Positions 33,112 to 45,142 of a stretch of DNA of 64,000 nt are shown here, piece by piece (the first letter of the stretch is position 1; each line of letters begins with the position of its first letter). Source of the stretch: Pseudevernia furfuracea (Eukaryota; Ascomycota; Lecanoromycetes; Lecanorales; Parmeliaceae); NCBI GenBank assembly GCA_022315425.1, contig JAIUPT010000042.1, positions 62,001 through 126,000 of the forward strand, in the 5' to 3' direction. The notes under the pieces are model-generated. The model was not told where the DNA came from and did no database searches. It worked only from the letters and a program-made list of their open reading frames with translations. A program made the position numbers and the translations under genes.

Positions 33112-36007
33112 TCATTCCCTGGGAAACATGATCTTACTCGTGTCCAGCGTATATATCGACTCCCACTCTTCTAGAGACTCAAAACCCTTCCAATTGTAGA
33201 CGCCAGTTGGCCGTCCACCGACCACAAATATCTTCTCATTGTGAACACACATTTGATGACCAGACCGAGGCGATGGAGAAGACCCCATGTTTTCAAAGCG
33301 ATACCAGCGTCGGGTCGCAATTCTGAAAGCGACCAGATCCCCAAGATCTTGGCGTTCTTCGTTTCGGCCTCCGAATATATACATCACGCCATCAACGACT
33401 GCTGCTGCGTGGTATTCACGAGCCTGTGGAATATCACCTATACAGTCCAGTTGATTCCAATAGTTGCCCCGGGAGTAGTATTCCCAAACATCAGAAGAGC
33501 AACCCCGTGTGCCCGACAATTTGCCGCCGAATCTGTCATAGAGTCACAAGACAGCACTTGCGTAACCGGAGAACTTACAAATAGAGGTTGTGATCACAAG
33601 ACACCATCGTGTGGTCTCCCCTTGGAGGTGGCATGTTTGGATGTACCTCAGTCAGCATCAATGTCTCCCACGAGGCACTGTCCGGATGGCTCTGCAATTT
33701 TTTAAGGTCGAATGCCCACAAGTCGTTCAACTTTCCACCGTGATCTGTTCCACCGAAGAGCAGGACGGTAGTACCGAGAAGACTCAGTGTATGGTCCCGC
33801 CTAGCAGAAGGTCTTGTACGAGGTGCAGCTGTCGACCAAGTTTGTGTGCCTGGCTAGGTCAGTCTTGGACTGACTTAGGGCTGGTCTAACCTCACTTGTA
33901 TTCATTAGGAACAAAACGTTATCCGTAGACTTATGTCCGCGGCCCAAACCGCCAAAGACGATGAAAGTATTACCAACAAGGAGAGCCGCATGGTAGGATC
34001 TTGGCCCAGGTCCTCTGGAGTTTGTCCATATTGGATTGCAAGTCGACGTCCCGTTCGTTTCAATGGTCCAGACATTTTGTAACATGGATAAATTTACTTG
34101 CCCACCTTGCACGTACAGATCTCCTTCTTTGGAACAGCGCTGACTCACTGCAGCTTTAAAGCTAGGAAATGGTTGGAAGTTACATTTGGACATATCCAAT
34201 GGTTTGCGGGACCATGGATACGAGTCTCTTCGGTGCACGCCGACGTCGGGTGCGATACTCGTGCTTACGTCGGGAATGGCCTTGTCAGATGTCACTTCAC
34301 GACTTGAAAGAGTCTTCCAAGACATCTCTTCTGTTGAGAGGTGGCGGGACTGCGAGTCAGAGTGGGCCATGGCAGCCGCCTCATTGGAGTTGGCGTTCCC
34401 TTCTTCTTCTTTATAGCTCCGAGGGAGTGCAAAAAGAGCAAGCTGTTCCATGTGAGCGCCAAGGTGTTGACAAAACTGCTCCAGAGTCACCACAAGAGTC
34501 TCGTCTAACGTAGTGTGCTTATTCAAGTCTCTCAATGTTGCGTCCCAGTGACATAGCGGGCATGCTGTGGCAGGAATTCGATCTACTGATTGTTTACTGG
34601 CTTTGATCAACGCCGGTAGCTGACTTGGAAAAGAAAATTGCGCATGTTGGTGGCGCATGTGCGCGCTCAATTTTGTCTCGCTCCCGAATGATGGATGGGA
34701 GCAAAAGCGGCAACACCATTCTAAGCGGTGGCATTCTAATTCGTGGTTAAACCATGCATGACGATCTGCGAACAATTTCAGGTCACACTCTTCGAAGGTA
34801 CACACGTAGGGCCTGAGATCTGTAAAGACGTGCTTCCTAATTCCAGCTGTTAGGACTTATTTATGAAATATTTGACCAGGAAATCAGCATCAGCTGAATC
34901 GCGACTAAATACATACCTCCACGATTTCTCATTCATAAACTCCTGAAGAGTCCAGCAATAGGGGCACTCGAACGGAAACACATTAGTGATATCTTTCAAG
35001 CTAGGAGAATGAAGTTTGCTTTCATTCGTATCATTATGAACTGATGTGGCGTACGAAGTTTGTGAGTAGCTGTCTGATACATCCTCGGCATCACCTTCAG
35101 CCATGCCTCCAGTAACTTCGAGCTTTGATGGTTGCAACGTGGATGCGTCAGTGGGTGCGAGTGCACTCGTCGGCACACTCCGGATGGTGCCAGCCTCATA
35201 CCGTGATCCCGACATCGGGCTTGTATTACTGACACGAGCGAGGTCACCCGAAAGACTTTTGTTCTTGGAGGGTACGTCTACGTCTAATTGATCTTGCTCT
35301 GTACTTCGCGAGAATTTGTCATGGTGTTCACGGCAATATTTCAAATATTGCCTCCGTTGAGCGATGGCTTTACCAAGGCGCCTCTTCAACCATTCCCGGC
35401 CCTCGGAATCGACCTTTGGAAATTTGTGACCAACATGTGCAATGTCGAAGGACTCGAGAAATGGGTCTTTCGTAGAGGTCTGAGCCCTGATGTACCGATC
35501 TCGAGGCGTAGCGTTGCGGATGATGATTGAGGTCTGCATCAGACTCGTGATAGTATCTTTGACAGTACCGAAGACTTCGCTAAATTCAGAAGTCTCGAAC
35601 CCTGAGTCAGACGACATGTCCGAAGCACCGGCGACTCTGTTGGGCCTCGTACCGGATACGATCGAGCATGCTACTCACACCGTCAGGCCTATTGGCTGGT
35701 CAACCTCTACGAAGGTACGCTCACCATCATTAAGAGCTTCTGCTAAGTCCTCCAGAAATTCAATGATCCGACTGCATATTTTAAATGCTTCGCGCAAGCG
35801 GAAATCCAGAGAATTCCGGTGGTCTATACTGAGAAAAGCCCCAATGTTGTTCGCCCATAGGCGGAATCTCACGAACTCGTCAAGGCAGGCAGCCGGAGAG
35901 ATCACATGATTTGAGGTCTTATCATGCGATAGGGAGGATAGCCGATCGAATAGCTGTAAACAATGACAGCTTCTTTCAGCTATAGGTGATATCAATGTTG
36001 GCGGCAT
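33112..36007 (-). CDS. C2H2 zinc-finger protein fused to Kelch-type beta-propeller
   Basis: Exons 36007-35679, 35636-34917, 34836-33896, 33849-33579, 33532-33112 give 893 residues. N-terminal ~240 residues match the fungal family with FVRFRLWANNIGAF, DFRLREAFKICSRI and SIIIRNATPRDRYIRAQ. A zinc-finger block follows (about 332-440): FECPYCW, SWRKHVFTDLRPYVCTFEEC, HAWFNHELECHRLEWCCRFC, HMRHQHAQF and ACPLCHW. From about 620 onward are Kelch repeats with the FGG and SYHAALLV/EYHAAAVV patterns (IVFGGLG, LLFGGTD, YLFGGKL, YIFGGRN, FVVGGRP). The finger family often occurs near or within fungal NLR-like proteins; the Kelch fusion is uncommon to my knowledge. The first intron (35678-35637) is only 42 bp and could instead be exon with a TGA. 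It is divergent from the DUF7580 gene at 36558. Function unknown. Confidence 0.82.
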
Positions 36008-36557
36008 GGTCTAGCCTGATCCTTCCATCTGCATCAAAGAAACCTATCGTGTCGCATTGACATTCTCATTTCTAGGTGCGAGTCGAGAGTACTTTGCAAT
36101 GGTCATGGTATGCCGTATGCGTTTGGCTAGAAGTGATTGTCAAAAGGAATTCAAGCGGGGTAGGTCGTCTGCTTTCGGATGGATGCTACTATTGCAGGAT
36201 AGCGCTTACCTTCATGCACGAGTACCTACCCCGCTATGGCGAGGCTGAGTGCAATCCTCAGAGAGAAAGCATCTCTGCATTAAGAGCTCGACTATAATAA
36301 TCTCCAGACGTACAAACTATAGCGTACCGCATTCCAGTTTCACTCTCAAAACGGACGACCCTTCCCTGTTGATCATTCTTTCGTGATTGCAAGAACATAG
36401 CCGAGATCCTTTGCAACTGAATACCGAAATGGTCGATTCTATACATATAATAGACCACGACGGCTCTCCGCTGCAACGCTTTGCCTGATATACTGGCCTC
36501 CCCGCAGCTCAACGGAAGCCATTCAACGGTGACCAACACGTGAATTGAGCTTTTACC
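36008..36557. promoter_or_regulatory. Divergent intergenic region, C2H2-Kelch / DUF7580-type gene
   Basis: 550 bp between two start codons pointing away from each other. No specific sites recognised. Inverted GTAGGTACT-like words near 36157 and 36223 are weak. Confidence 0.35.
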
Positions 36558-38465
36558 ATGAGTGGTATTGAGATCGCTGGCCTATTGCTCGGGGCTTTTC
36601 CCCTTCTCATATCAGCTCTAGAACATTATCGGCAAAGCGCAGAGGTCCTCGAAGACTGGTGGCAGATCAAAAAGGAGTATAAGAAATGCAAGAATGAAAT
36701 CAAAGTTCAAGAACTGGCATTCGAGAATAATCTGGAAAGATTCTTGCTACCTTTAGTAGTTGACGACGACGAAATTGCTGCATTGATCGCCGAGCCTGGA
36801 GGGATGAAATGGAAGGATCCAGCATTGGAAGATAAATTGAAAAGCCGTCTTCCTAAGTCATATGACTTGTTCCTCGACACGATTTACGATATCAAATCCA
36901 CCGTGGATGGTCTTAAAGAGGAGCTTGGTGTAAGCCGGGAGGCTTTCCAGAAGGGCTTGGACCCTAAAATTGACCAAGTAGGCTTTTCAATGTCTGTAAA
37001 AGGCCAATTGCACTGACGGACCATCCAGAAGCGGACGGCAAAGTCCAGAAACCCATTCAGGAAGCTGCTAAGTAGGCCGAAGCAAGAAGCGTCGACAGGA
37101 AGCACAGAAAAGAATTGGAAGCAGAGGCTGAGTCGTCCAAATATAGAATATCAGACCCATCGAGTGAAGTTTGGATTTGGTAGGGCAAACCGCGCAAAGC
37201 TTTTCGAAGAATTTGCCCGGTACAACGCACGGCTACGGGAACTGCTCGATACGAATGACAGATCAGCGGCACTCAAGCAGTCTCGTCAATATATCAAGAA
37301 CTCAGCTGTCAAGAAAAAACTGTGGAAATTCTGGCGGCATGCTGCAAGTCTTCATGACCTCTTGGGTCAGGCTTGGTGCTGTCAGTGCAAGAACTTGCAT
37401 CGCGCTTGTCTGTTATTGCACCATGAAAGAAACGTTGAGCGCGTCGAATTTAGTATATGCTTTCTGTATGCTCCAAGCCTAGTCAATCGCCCTTGCCCAT
37501 GGACTTGGAAAGAAATGAATGCCCAGTATATCGATCCTAACGTTTCAGGAGGAAACATGACCTTGGTCGTGCCTCAGGGTCCCAAGTCAGAAGAGTGGGT
37601 ACCGAAATCGTCTCTCAAATCTTCGATGCGGAATAGTAGTCTTTCAACCCTACCTTCTCGTCCTAAAGTCAATTGGACGAACCCGCCGTCTCCTGCAGCA
37701 GGCTCGACTCATCAAATCATCGGGCCCGCAGTGATCACTGACCTGTGCTCCACTATAGCGACCTGTAGCCCTACTAACAATATCATTGGACTTCTGGAAG
37801 GCGTCGAGGACTCATATATACTTCAGCGAAGAACAAGGCCGAAACCGCCCGGGGAATTGCATCAATCAGTGTCACTCGAGAGCTTTTTGAATAAAAGCTC
37901 TGATTTTCTGTTGGATCGTCGGCAGCGATATAAAATTGCCTATATCCTCGCATCATCTCATCTGCAGCTATATCCCTCTCCATGGCTACACTCGCACTGG
38001 AGCAAAAAAGACATTTTCTTTAATATGGATCCTCAAGATACCCATTGCATCCAAACTGACGAACCATATATGCTGCATGCTGTCTCCACGCAAACAGCAA
38101 AATCGGCCTCTTCGTACGCCTCCAGTGACCGCTCATTACTTACCCTGGGGATATTGCTGATCGAACTCTGTTTCGGGACCGCGCTGGAAGACCACGAAAT
38201 GAGGCGACAGTATCACTCTTTAGATGCACAGCAGACTGGGACACCAGATCTTGCGGCCGCTCTAGATCTGGCCGTCGCGCTGGAGTGGTCTCGGTCCGTT
38301 TACGGAGAGGCGGGCGAGACGTATGCCGATGCTGTGAATTGGTGCTTGAGAGGACAGATGGCGGGTGCAATTGATGACAAGTGGCGAGAAGAGCTGTTCG
38401 CGAATGTGGTGAGGCCGTTGCAGTCTTGTCATGAGCAGTTGCATTCGATGAATAGAGATGAATAG
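36558..38465 (+). CDS. DUF7580-type fungal protein
   Basis: Exons 36558-36977 and 37029-38465 give 618 residues; the intron is 51 bp (branch CACTGACGG). The N-terminus MSGIEIAGLLLGAFPLLISA, ALEHYRQSAEVLEDWWQIKK, YKKCKNEIKVQELAFENNLE, FLLPLVVDDDEIAALIAEPG and RLPKSYDLFLDTI are typical of a large, lineage-expanded Pezizomycotina family. The C-terminal half has a kinase-like remnant (QRYKIAYILASSHLQLYPSP, HSHWSKKDIFF, LLTLGILLIELCFG) without a complete catalytic core. Such proteins are often found near zinc-finger and NLR-like genes, as here. The leading hydrophobic stretch may be a membrane or self-association segment. Biochemical role unknown. Confidence 0.85.
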
Positions 38466-40008
38466 CTCAAGCGTGGCCCGGTGGGGTGAGCATAGCTATG
38501 TCGTCCTTGCTACAGATTTTTGATGACTTTTACTTCTCAAGCAGCAAGTTGCAGAATTGCCAACGGTGGAAATAGTTGATTTTCGAGGGCAAACTGCATC
38601 AACTACTAGATTGGTTGATTCTCAAGTTCAAACTACATCAATTATCAACTGATATACTTCAAACTGCATCATCAATCATCAAAATCAACTGATTCAACTG
38701 TTAGTGGACCAGTTAGTTGATGCATCACTGACAACCTTGGCAAGTTGCACCGATTCTGGGCGTGGAATTGCTATTCTATGTTGAGGTCCCGCCAGGTTTT
38801 TTTTTTTGCGTCTGCAGTATCAGATTATCTGCTCCATACATCAAAGAAACCACACGCAGTCGTCAGTAGGTCCTGTACTACTATGGACGACAAATCGAAC
38901 CCGTAGTGCGGAAGGTTTTCTTGCCCTCGGAGTCCTTCCTCCCACATACAAGCCTTGTCGGACCGTACGGGCTAGATCCTGCATGACAACTTGTATCCTT
39001 CAAAATTCAGTAGGCCTCGAATATGTGAATCGTACCATCTGCCATGTTGAGCGCTTTAAAATGGTTGTGGTCTTGTTTCTCAATGTTGCGCGCGAGCTGC
39101 GAAACGGGAAGTAGAGGTTTGATCTGATAAGTCAATAAATTCGGTCAAAAAATAGAAGGCAAGACCACTCTGTACATCCGGCAGACAAGCTGTCAGACGA
39201 AGTCGCAGCTCCGGACAATTACACGTCGAGTATAATTACTTCAATAAATTGTTTTAAAACCCAACTTTACTTTCCTGGTTCTGAGTCTTGTCAAAGATTT
39301 TGATGGAATCCAATCGTTTGGATCGTCACTTTCTGAGGTATCTTGCCTGGCGATCCTTTCGATGGACGAGGACTCAGGAAGCCAAATGGCCACAGTTCAA
39401 GGCAGCAATGAATGTGAATTCAGAGACAGTGTTTCCGTAAGGAAGCACATTCACAGTCCCTTTCAACTCCGCCAATCATGAGAGGTCTCATGCTGTAGGA
39501 ATTGAAAGATGCTGGACCTGCTAACAATAGTAGAGTAGACGATGGCGCAGCAGGCAGACGCGGACGGCACACGAGGGGGGGCCTTGAATCGAGCATAGCA
39601 TAGTTTAAAGTACGCAATATACGCCGACCAGCCTCAATATAGTCTGATTCATGTGCGCAGCAGAACATTGCTGCCATGAAATGAATCTACTTACGCAAGA
39701 CATGAGGACGACCGTGACTTCGGCAAAATTGAGCGAAGTCGAATCCTGGAAAGGCTAATCCATTTTAGGTAAGGTGCTGTTGGATCCAAAACTGAGTCTC
39801 ACGCATCTCTTAGCCTCTCAGTCAGCAACTTCTACATTTTTCAACTCACAGCATCAGGCATCAATTCAGTATTAAAAGTACAGGCATCTTCTGTTTCTCA
39901 CCGCCCCTCTAACAGATCGCAATCCGACCCTCAGGCCACACTGCCGATAGGTGATCAGATAGCTTGCGGATTAGGGGCTCCTGTTCTCAACACTGAGCTA
40001 CCGGTGCA
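38466..40008. other. Spacer with degenerate ATCAA-type repeats
   Basis: 38575-38725 contains three imperfect copies of a CAAACTGCATCAA word and many TTGAT/ATCAA words. The rest shows only short unsupported frames. The final part is the 5' side of the syntaxin gene. Confidence 0.5.
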
Positions 40009-41442
40009 ATGGCTGTAAGCATTCCCTCCTCCTCTATTGATCAAACGAACCGTCAGCCATGCTCTGAGCATACACTGTTGCTGAGGTAGCAGCTTCGCTG
40101 CAACGAATTTAGACCCGCAGGTGCTGACTCGTGGTCATCAACAGCAGTACGGCGGCTATAGCAGTGGAGGCGGAGGCGGGTATGGCCAAACCAATCCCTA
40201 CGAGCAGACAGGGAACCGATACGATCAAGAGGCTGGCAACCCATACGCCCAACAAACCAGCAACCCTTACGCTTCACAACCCGCTGCGCCACAACAAGCC
40301 TATGGAGGACGACAGCAACAGGGAGGCTATGAGAGTCGATACGGTCAAGCTCAGACAACAAATGGCGGCAGCTCCAATTATCCAGCGGGTGCAGGTGCGA
40401 CGGGCGGTGGCTACGGTAGGGTCATTGCCAAGGACTTTGAAACGAGCGTTAACAGTCACTAGTTGGAGGAAATGATGTCGAGATGATACCCATGAACGGA
40501 CAACCCGGCGCATACGGGGCGCAACCCAACCGCGATCCCAACGCGATACTGAACGAATGCCGAAGTATCGACCGGGGCATTGATTCCATCCAACGGAATC
40601 TCGAACACATCCGCCTGCTCCAGCCGAAAGCCATTGGAGAGTCGGAAGGTGGTCAGCACAATCGCGAGCTGGACTCACTAAGTGCCGAAACCATGACACT
40701 CTACCGCAGCTTCGCAGCTCGTATCAAAACGATTAAGTCACAAAAAGAGTCTGGAGAGCCAAGGAATAAGCCGCAAGTTGGATTGGTAGACCGCAAGTTG
40801 AAGACTGCCATCAATGATTACCAAACATTGGAAAGAGACTTCCGCCACAAGGTATCCGAGCAAATGGCACGACACTACCGTATCGTCAGGCCAGATGCGA
40901 GCGATCAGGAGGTTCAAGAGGCTATCCAGGATACTTCAAACAACCAGGTCTTCAGTCAAGCTGTATGCTATTCTATTCCACCAAGTCTAGCATTCTCTAA
41001 TACCCTTTTCAGCTACTCTCTCAAAATCGACGTGGTGAATCACAATCAGCACTGCGGGTCGTGCAAGGCAGACACGAGGCTATTCAAAAGATTGAGCGGC
41101 AGATGATGGAGCTCGCCCAGCTCTTCCAGGACATGGAGGCGGCGGTCGTTACGCAAGAGCCTGCTATACAGAACACCGAAGAGAAGACAGAGAACACGGT
41201 CGTCAATCTGGACCAAGGAAATAAACACCTCGATGGAGCCGTTGTCAAAGCAAGATCTGCGAGGAGGAAGAAGTGGATATGCTTTTGGATTGTTGGTGAG
41301 TCTATTTACGCCGCATCTCCAACTGCTATAAGGGCTGGATATCTGATGCTTCCCAGTAATCATCGTCATTCTCATTGGGGTCGCTGTCGGGGTTGGTGTG
41401 GGAGTGACGGTTGGCGGAACTAAAAAGACTACTGGGACTTGA
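40009..41442 (+). CDS. Sso-type plasma-membrane syntaxin (Qa t-SNARE)
   Basis: Drives fusion of secretory vesicles with the plasma membrane together with SNAP-25-like and synaptobrevin-like SNAREs. Exons 40009-40014, 40121-40415, 40463-40962, 41013-41295, 41357-41442 give 389 residues. The first coding exon is just ATG GCT. A Gly/Gln/Tyr-rich leader (YGGYSSGGGGGYGQ, NPYAQQTSNPYASQ) precedes the Habc domain (NECRSIDRGIDSIQRNLEHI, LDSLSAETMTLYRSFAARIK), the SNARE helix (EAIQKIERQMMELAQLFQDM with the central Gln; VVTQEPAIQNTEEKTENTVV) and a C-terminal anchor (WICFWIVVIIVILIGVAVG). An alternative acceptor at 40144 would remove eight residues from the leader. Family certain; paralogue (Sso1 or Sso2) not separable. 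Confidence 0.93.
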
Positions 41443-41972
41443 TCGCCCTGTCCCTCGATTTCACCCATTTTTCAATAAGATCACATGGCGCGCCCAACCT
41501 CTCCTTTTCGTCGACTACCATCGGTCTGCAAGCCCCATCAGAACTTGACGCTAGATCTTACAGCTCCAGAATGAGGTTACAGACTGCCAGGAGAACGTCT
41601 TGGATGGCTGAACTTTTAATCATTATCTTTCGCCTTCACTTCAAAAAGCTGCGGGCGTTGTTGTTGATGTTGTTGTTGACACTAGCCTACGTAAGGTATG
41701 TAGGATAGAAGAGTGTGGTAATAGAACGATGTCAAACAAACAATCAATCAATCAGCAAGTTACTTTATGATAATGCCTTATGTCTTCACGAAGTTCAAGG
41801 ATTGGACCCTGAACCAGTTCACTGAGAAGCGGCCCACGTTCGATTGGCGCGCTGTCAGATTGCTTAGCGCCCTACCATCCTATTGACCCGACTCTCAACC
41901 TCCAACACCTCCTGCACATTTATAACCCATTGACAATGGTAACTCACCTCTGAAAAGTACACAACCCTCAAT
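41443..41972. other. Spacer between syntaxin and Mpv17-like genes
   Basis: 3' side of the syntaxin gene and 5' side of the next; a GTTGTTGTTGATGTTGTTG repeat at 41656-41675. No gene seen. Confidence 0.5.
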
Positions 41973-42929
41973 ATGTTACGATGGTACAAGCCCCTTCTCA
42001 TCCTCTCCCGTCAACGGCCTCCATGCCCTCACTGACCACCCGCAATCGCAGGTACCAAACCAAACTCGCGCGACAGCCCCTACTCACCCAGAGTATCACC
42101 ACAGCCGTCCGTGTCCCCGAACCCGTTTCGATTATATAACACTACGGCTTCTCTAGCAGAATACTGATCGGAGCCGTGTATGGATCGCAGGTACTCTTCG
42201 CAACCGGCGATGTCATGGCCCAGCAAGCGGTTGAGCGAGTCGGGCCGGAGAAGCACAATTTCGCACGCACAGGACGAATGGCCTTATACGGCGGCGGTAC
42301 CCCCCCCCCCCCCCCCCCCCATCCCTCTCCTCACACCCCCCCCACCCTCTTCTCCCCCCCCCCCAACACAGCTCCTCTGACTAACACTCCCCTTCCCCAC
42401 CGCAGCCGTCTTCGGCCCCGCAGCAACAACCTGGTTCTCCCTCCTCGCGCGCCGGATCAACTTCCCCACCCGCCCCAACCTCACCATCGCCGCCCGCGTG
42501 CTGACCGACCAAACCGTCTTCGCGTCCACGAACCTGTTCTGCTTCTTGTCGTCCATGGCGATCATGGAGGGGACGGATCCGCGGGAGAAGCTGTCGGGCA
42601 CGTACTGGGAGGCGTTGAAGAAGAACTGGCTGGTGTGGCCGGCGGTGCAGGCGGTGAACTTTCGGTTCGTGCCGCTGGAGCACCGGGTGTTGGTGGTGAA
42701 TGTTGTGAGTTTGGGTGAGTGGAATACACATATCCGGATCCTGGTGGGGGTGGGGGAGGAAATGGGGGTTGGGTGGGATGGTTGGATGAGCAGTGGGGAA
42801 GGAAGAGGGGAAGAGTGCTAACCTGTGCTAACAACATATGTGTCTACAGGATGGAATTGCTACCTAAGCTACGTGAACAGCCAGGGTGGGAAGGAGAAGA
42901 TAGTGGATGTGCTCGACAAGGAGGAATGA
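41973..42929 (+). CDS. Mpv17/PMP22 family protein (Sym1-like)
   Basis: Small four-helix protein of the mitochondrial inner or peroxisomal membrane; yeast Sym1 is needed for growth on ethanol at high temperature. Exons 41973-41983, 42052-42106, 42191-42296, 42406-42714, 42850-42929 give 186 residues. The first exon is 11 bp and the Trp codon of MLRWYQ is split by the intron. Family motifs: LARQPLLTQSITTAVLFATG, DVMAQQAVE, ARTGRMALYGGAVFGPAATT, RVLTDQTVFASTNLFCFLSS, NWLVWPAVQAVNFRFVPLEH and NVVSLGWNCYLSYVNS. The intron 42297-42405 contains a C21 tract directly after the donor; the last intron is 135 bp and G-rich. Confidence 0.92.
42300..42320. repeat. C21 tract inside the third Mpv17 intron
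   Basis: Twenty-one consecutive C beginning three bases into the intron (donor GTACCC). Confidence 0.95.
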
Positions 42930-43477
42930 GTGTGGTGGTGGTGGAGGAGGTGGTGGTGGTGTACAATACCCTTGCGATGATTGATTCCTGGATTCCCGTT
43001 CGCCGTATCTCCTTACTCGCAAGGCGTAAAAAGTGCACAGATGCCAGCCAGGATGCCCGCCCATACCCCATCGTACAGAAAAGCTTCAGCATCAACGTTC
43101 GAAGCGAGGAGCAAACCTATGTGAATATCGGGGGCTCGAAAGGCACGAGAAGTGGCAGGTATTGTGCTGCTGGGGATGAGCCTGCCGGTTTTCAGATTCC
43201 CCAAGGTTCAGGATCCGTCAATTTGTCATGAAGATTCCAAACAGCCGTTTTCTATGGTGCTATGTGTCGATAAATCCGATGATTGGAGCATCAGAGCATT
43301 CTAGACTCGGGCTCTGCCATTGCTTCAAGGAGTCAGAAAAGAGTAGCTCAGATCCAGGAGTGAGGAGCTGTTGTCGTGCATGATGTTATTGAAGCCAGGT
43401 CCTGAAGCCGTTCGATATCTATTCCATCTTATTACATTATCATCAGTCACATCCCTCAACTCTCATATCAGCATCTC
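42930..43477. other. Spacer between convergent Mpv17-like and NPT1-like genes
   Basis: Starts with a GTGGTGGTGGAGGAGGTGGTGGTG repeat region at 42932-42961; no supported gene. Confidence 0.5.
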
Positions 43478-45142
43478 TCATTCCTGCACGTCAGCCGTCG
43501 TTGCTTCCTGACTCTCAACGCCCCACCGAGTCTTCTCGTCACCAGCAGCCCACTTCTTCTCCACATAGCCCAGGGTTTCCTTTACCTTGTTCACAGTATC
43601 CAAATCACCTGTGTTCTTGCCGACATTGTCACTAATCTTGATCGCAGGGTGGCCCGAGGCAGAAGAGATCTTGATGACGATGTTGAGAGGTGCGGACTTC
43701 GTGCCGGTGGAAGAATGGGTGAAGTCATCTGCGATCAGGTCAGCTAGGTCAGGGATTATGTGGAAGGTAGATGCTTACTTGTCAAGAATGTCCCAATGCC
43801 AAAGGTAGGAATGAAGCCAGCCTCTTCTGCGGCCTGCATGTACTCAAGACACAGCTCGATGTTCAAGGAATCCGAGAATACTATCGTCTTCTTGTCTGTG
43901 ATACCCTCACTGTCATAGAAATCCCGCATCATTTTGACGAACTCCAGGGGATTCCCAGAGTCTTGTCGGACACCTGTGAACGTCTGAGCGTACGAGCGTG
44001 GTGGATCCACGTTCGTCACATGAAGATGGGTAAACTGATCCACAGAAGACTCGGTGTCGACCACGGTGTGAGTAGCGGAGATAGCCGGAAGCGGCGCTAA
44101 TGGTAATTGAGTGTCAACAGTACCGACTTCCGCTTGGGCTACCGTTGGTAAAGACTTCTTGAAAGCTTTCAGAAAGGTAGGCGTGCCGAAGGTGTCCGTC
44201 AGTGCTATGCCCAGAACACCTTCGCCGAAGCAGCCGACCCAGTATCTCAAGGCAGTCTCATTGGCGTGCTCGTAATCATTTGTGATGGATGCTATGCCCA
44301 TGAACCACTCGTGGGCGACAGTGCCAATGGGCGGGACACCGTACTTCATGGCGAAATGAACATTGCTCGTTCCACTCAGTTTGCCCTTCCATCCCCGCTC
44401 TGACGCGGTATTGGTCGCCCTCGTCAAGCCTTGCATCACCAGGTCGTGGGTACGGTAGTCTCTTCTTCGTCGTGTGCCAAATTCCGAGAACACGCAGCCA
44501 TTTTCTATCAACTTGATGCCCTTGTTGTACGCTTTCTGTTCTTGACCCTTATGACTCCAGTCTTTGTCGCAGAAGCGAAAGTATGCCTCACTTGTGAGAG
44601 CAAGCAGCGGAATCTCATAGAGAATTGTGTGTAACCATAAACCCCCGATGTCAAAGTGTATGTCTCCCAGGTCATTTGCGCTGCCGGTATCTTCGAGAGG
44701 TTCGAACAAGACTTTGACTTGTTCAGAAGGTTGTAAGTGGAACGTAGTTAAAAAGCGTAGGTAAGAGTCGTTGAAGTAGGTACAGGTACCCTTTAGGTAC
44801 TCAAGCTCTTCTAAAGAGAGCGTGATATTTCCGAGCTCTGTCATACCAGATCAGCTTGTATTTGCAAATCCTCTTTCTGCGTGTTGACTACTCTTGACCT
44901 GTTCCTCGATCCACTGATACGCTTCCCTGCTCAATCGCATGTCCGAAGTCCGGTTGGTGAAAGCGTAGGTAACCTCTGCTTCGTATCAGCAAGAGCTCGT
45001 GGTGCTGATATACTAGGTACTCACGGACGTTAGGAAGGTACTTCAGAATGGCACATTGCATCGTCAGCTTGTATAGATCGGTATCCAGTAGAGAGAAGAT
45101 CCCCTCAGGGAGCTCAGTGAGCCCTGGATGATTGGAGCCCAT
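43478..45142 (-). CDS. NPT1: Nicotinate phosphoribosyltransferase (NAD salvage)
   Basis: Converts nicotinate and PRPP to nicotinate mononucleotide, first step of the Preiss-Handler NAD pathway. Exons 45142-45025, 44975-44892, 44837-43779, 43728-43478 give 503 residues, longer than the 429 of the yeast enzyme because of an insertion around VAQAEVGTVDTQLPLAPLPA. Motifs: SLLDTDLYKLTMQCAILKYL, VTYAFTNRTSDMRL, EFGTRRRRDYRTHDLVMQGL, GTSNVHFAMKYGVPPIGTVA with HEWFMG, ITNDYEHANE, ALTDTFGTPTFLKAF, GVRQDSGNPLEFVKM, KTIVFSDSLNIELC and FGIGTFLTNDF. Start set at the ATG at 45142; the frame upstream is open but only from TTG. Introns 49-54 bp. Confidence 0.95.
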
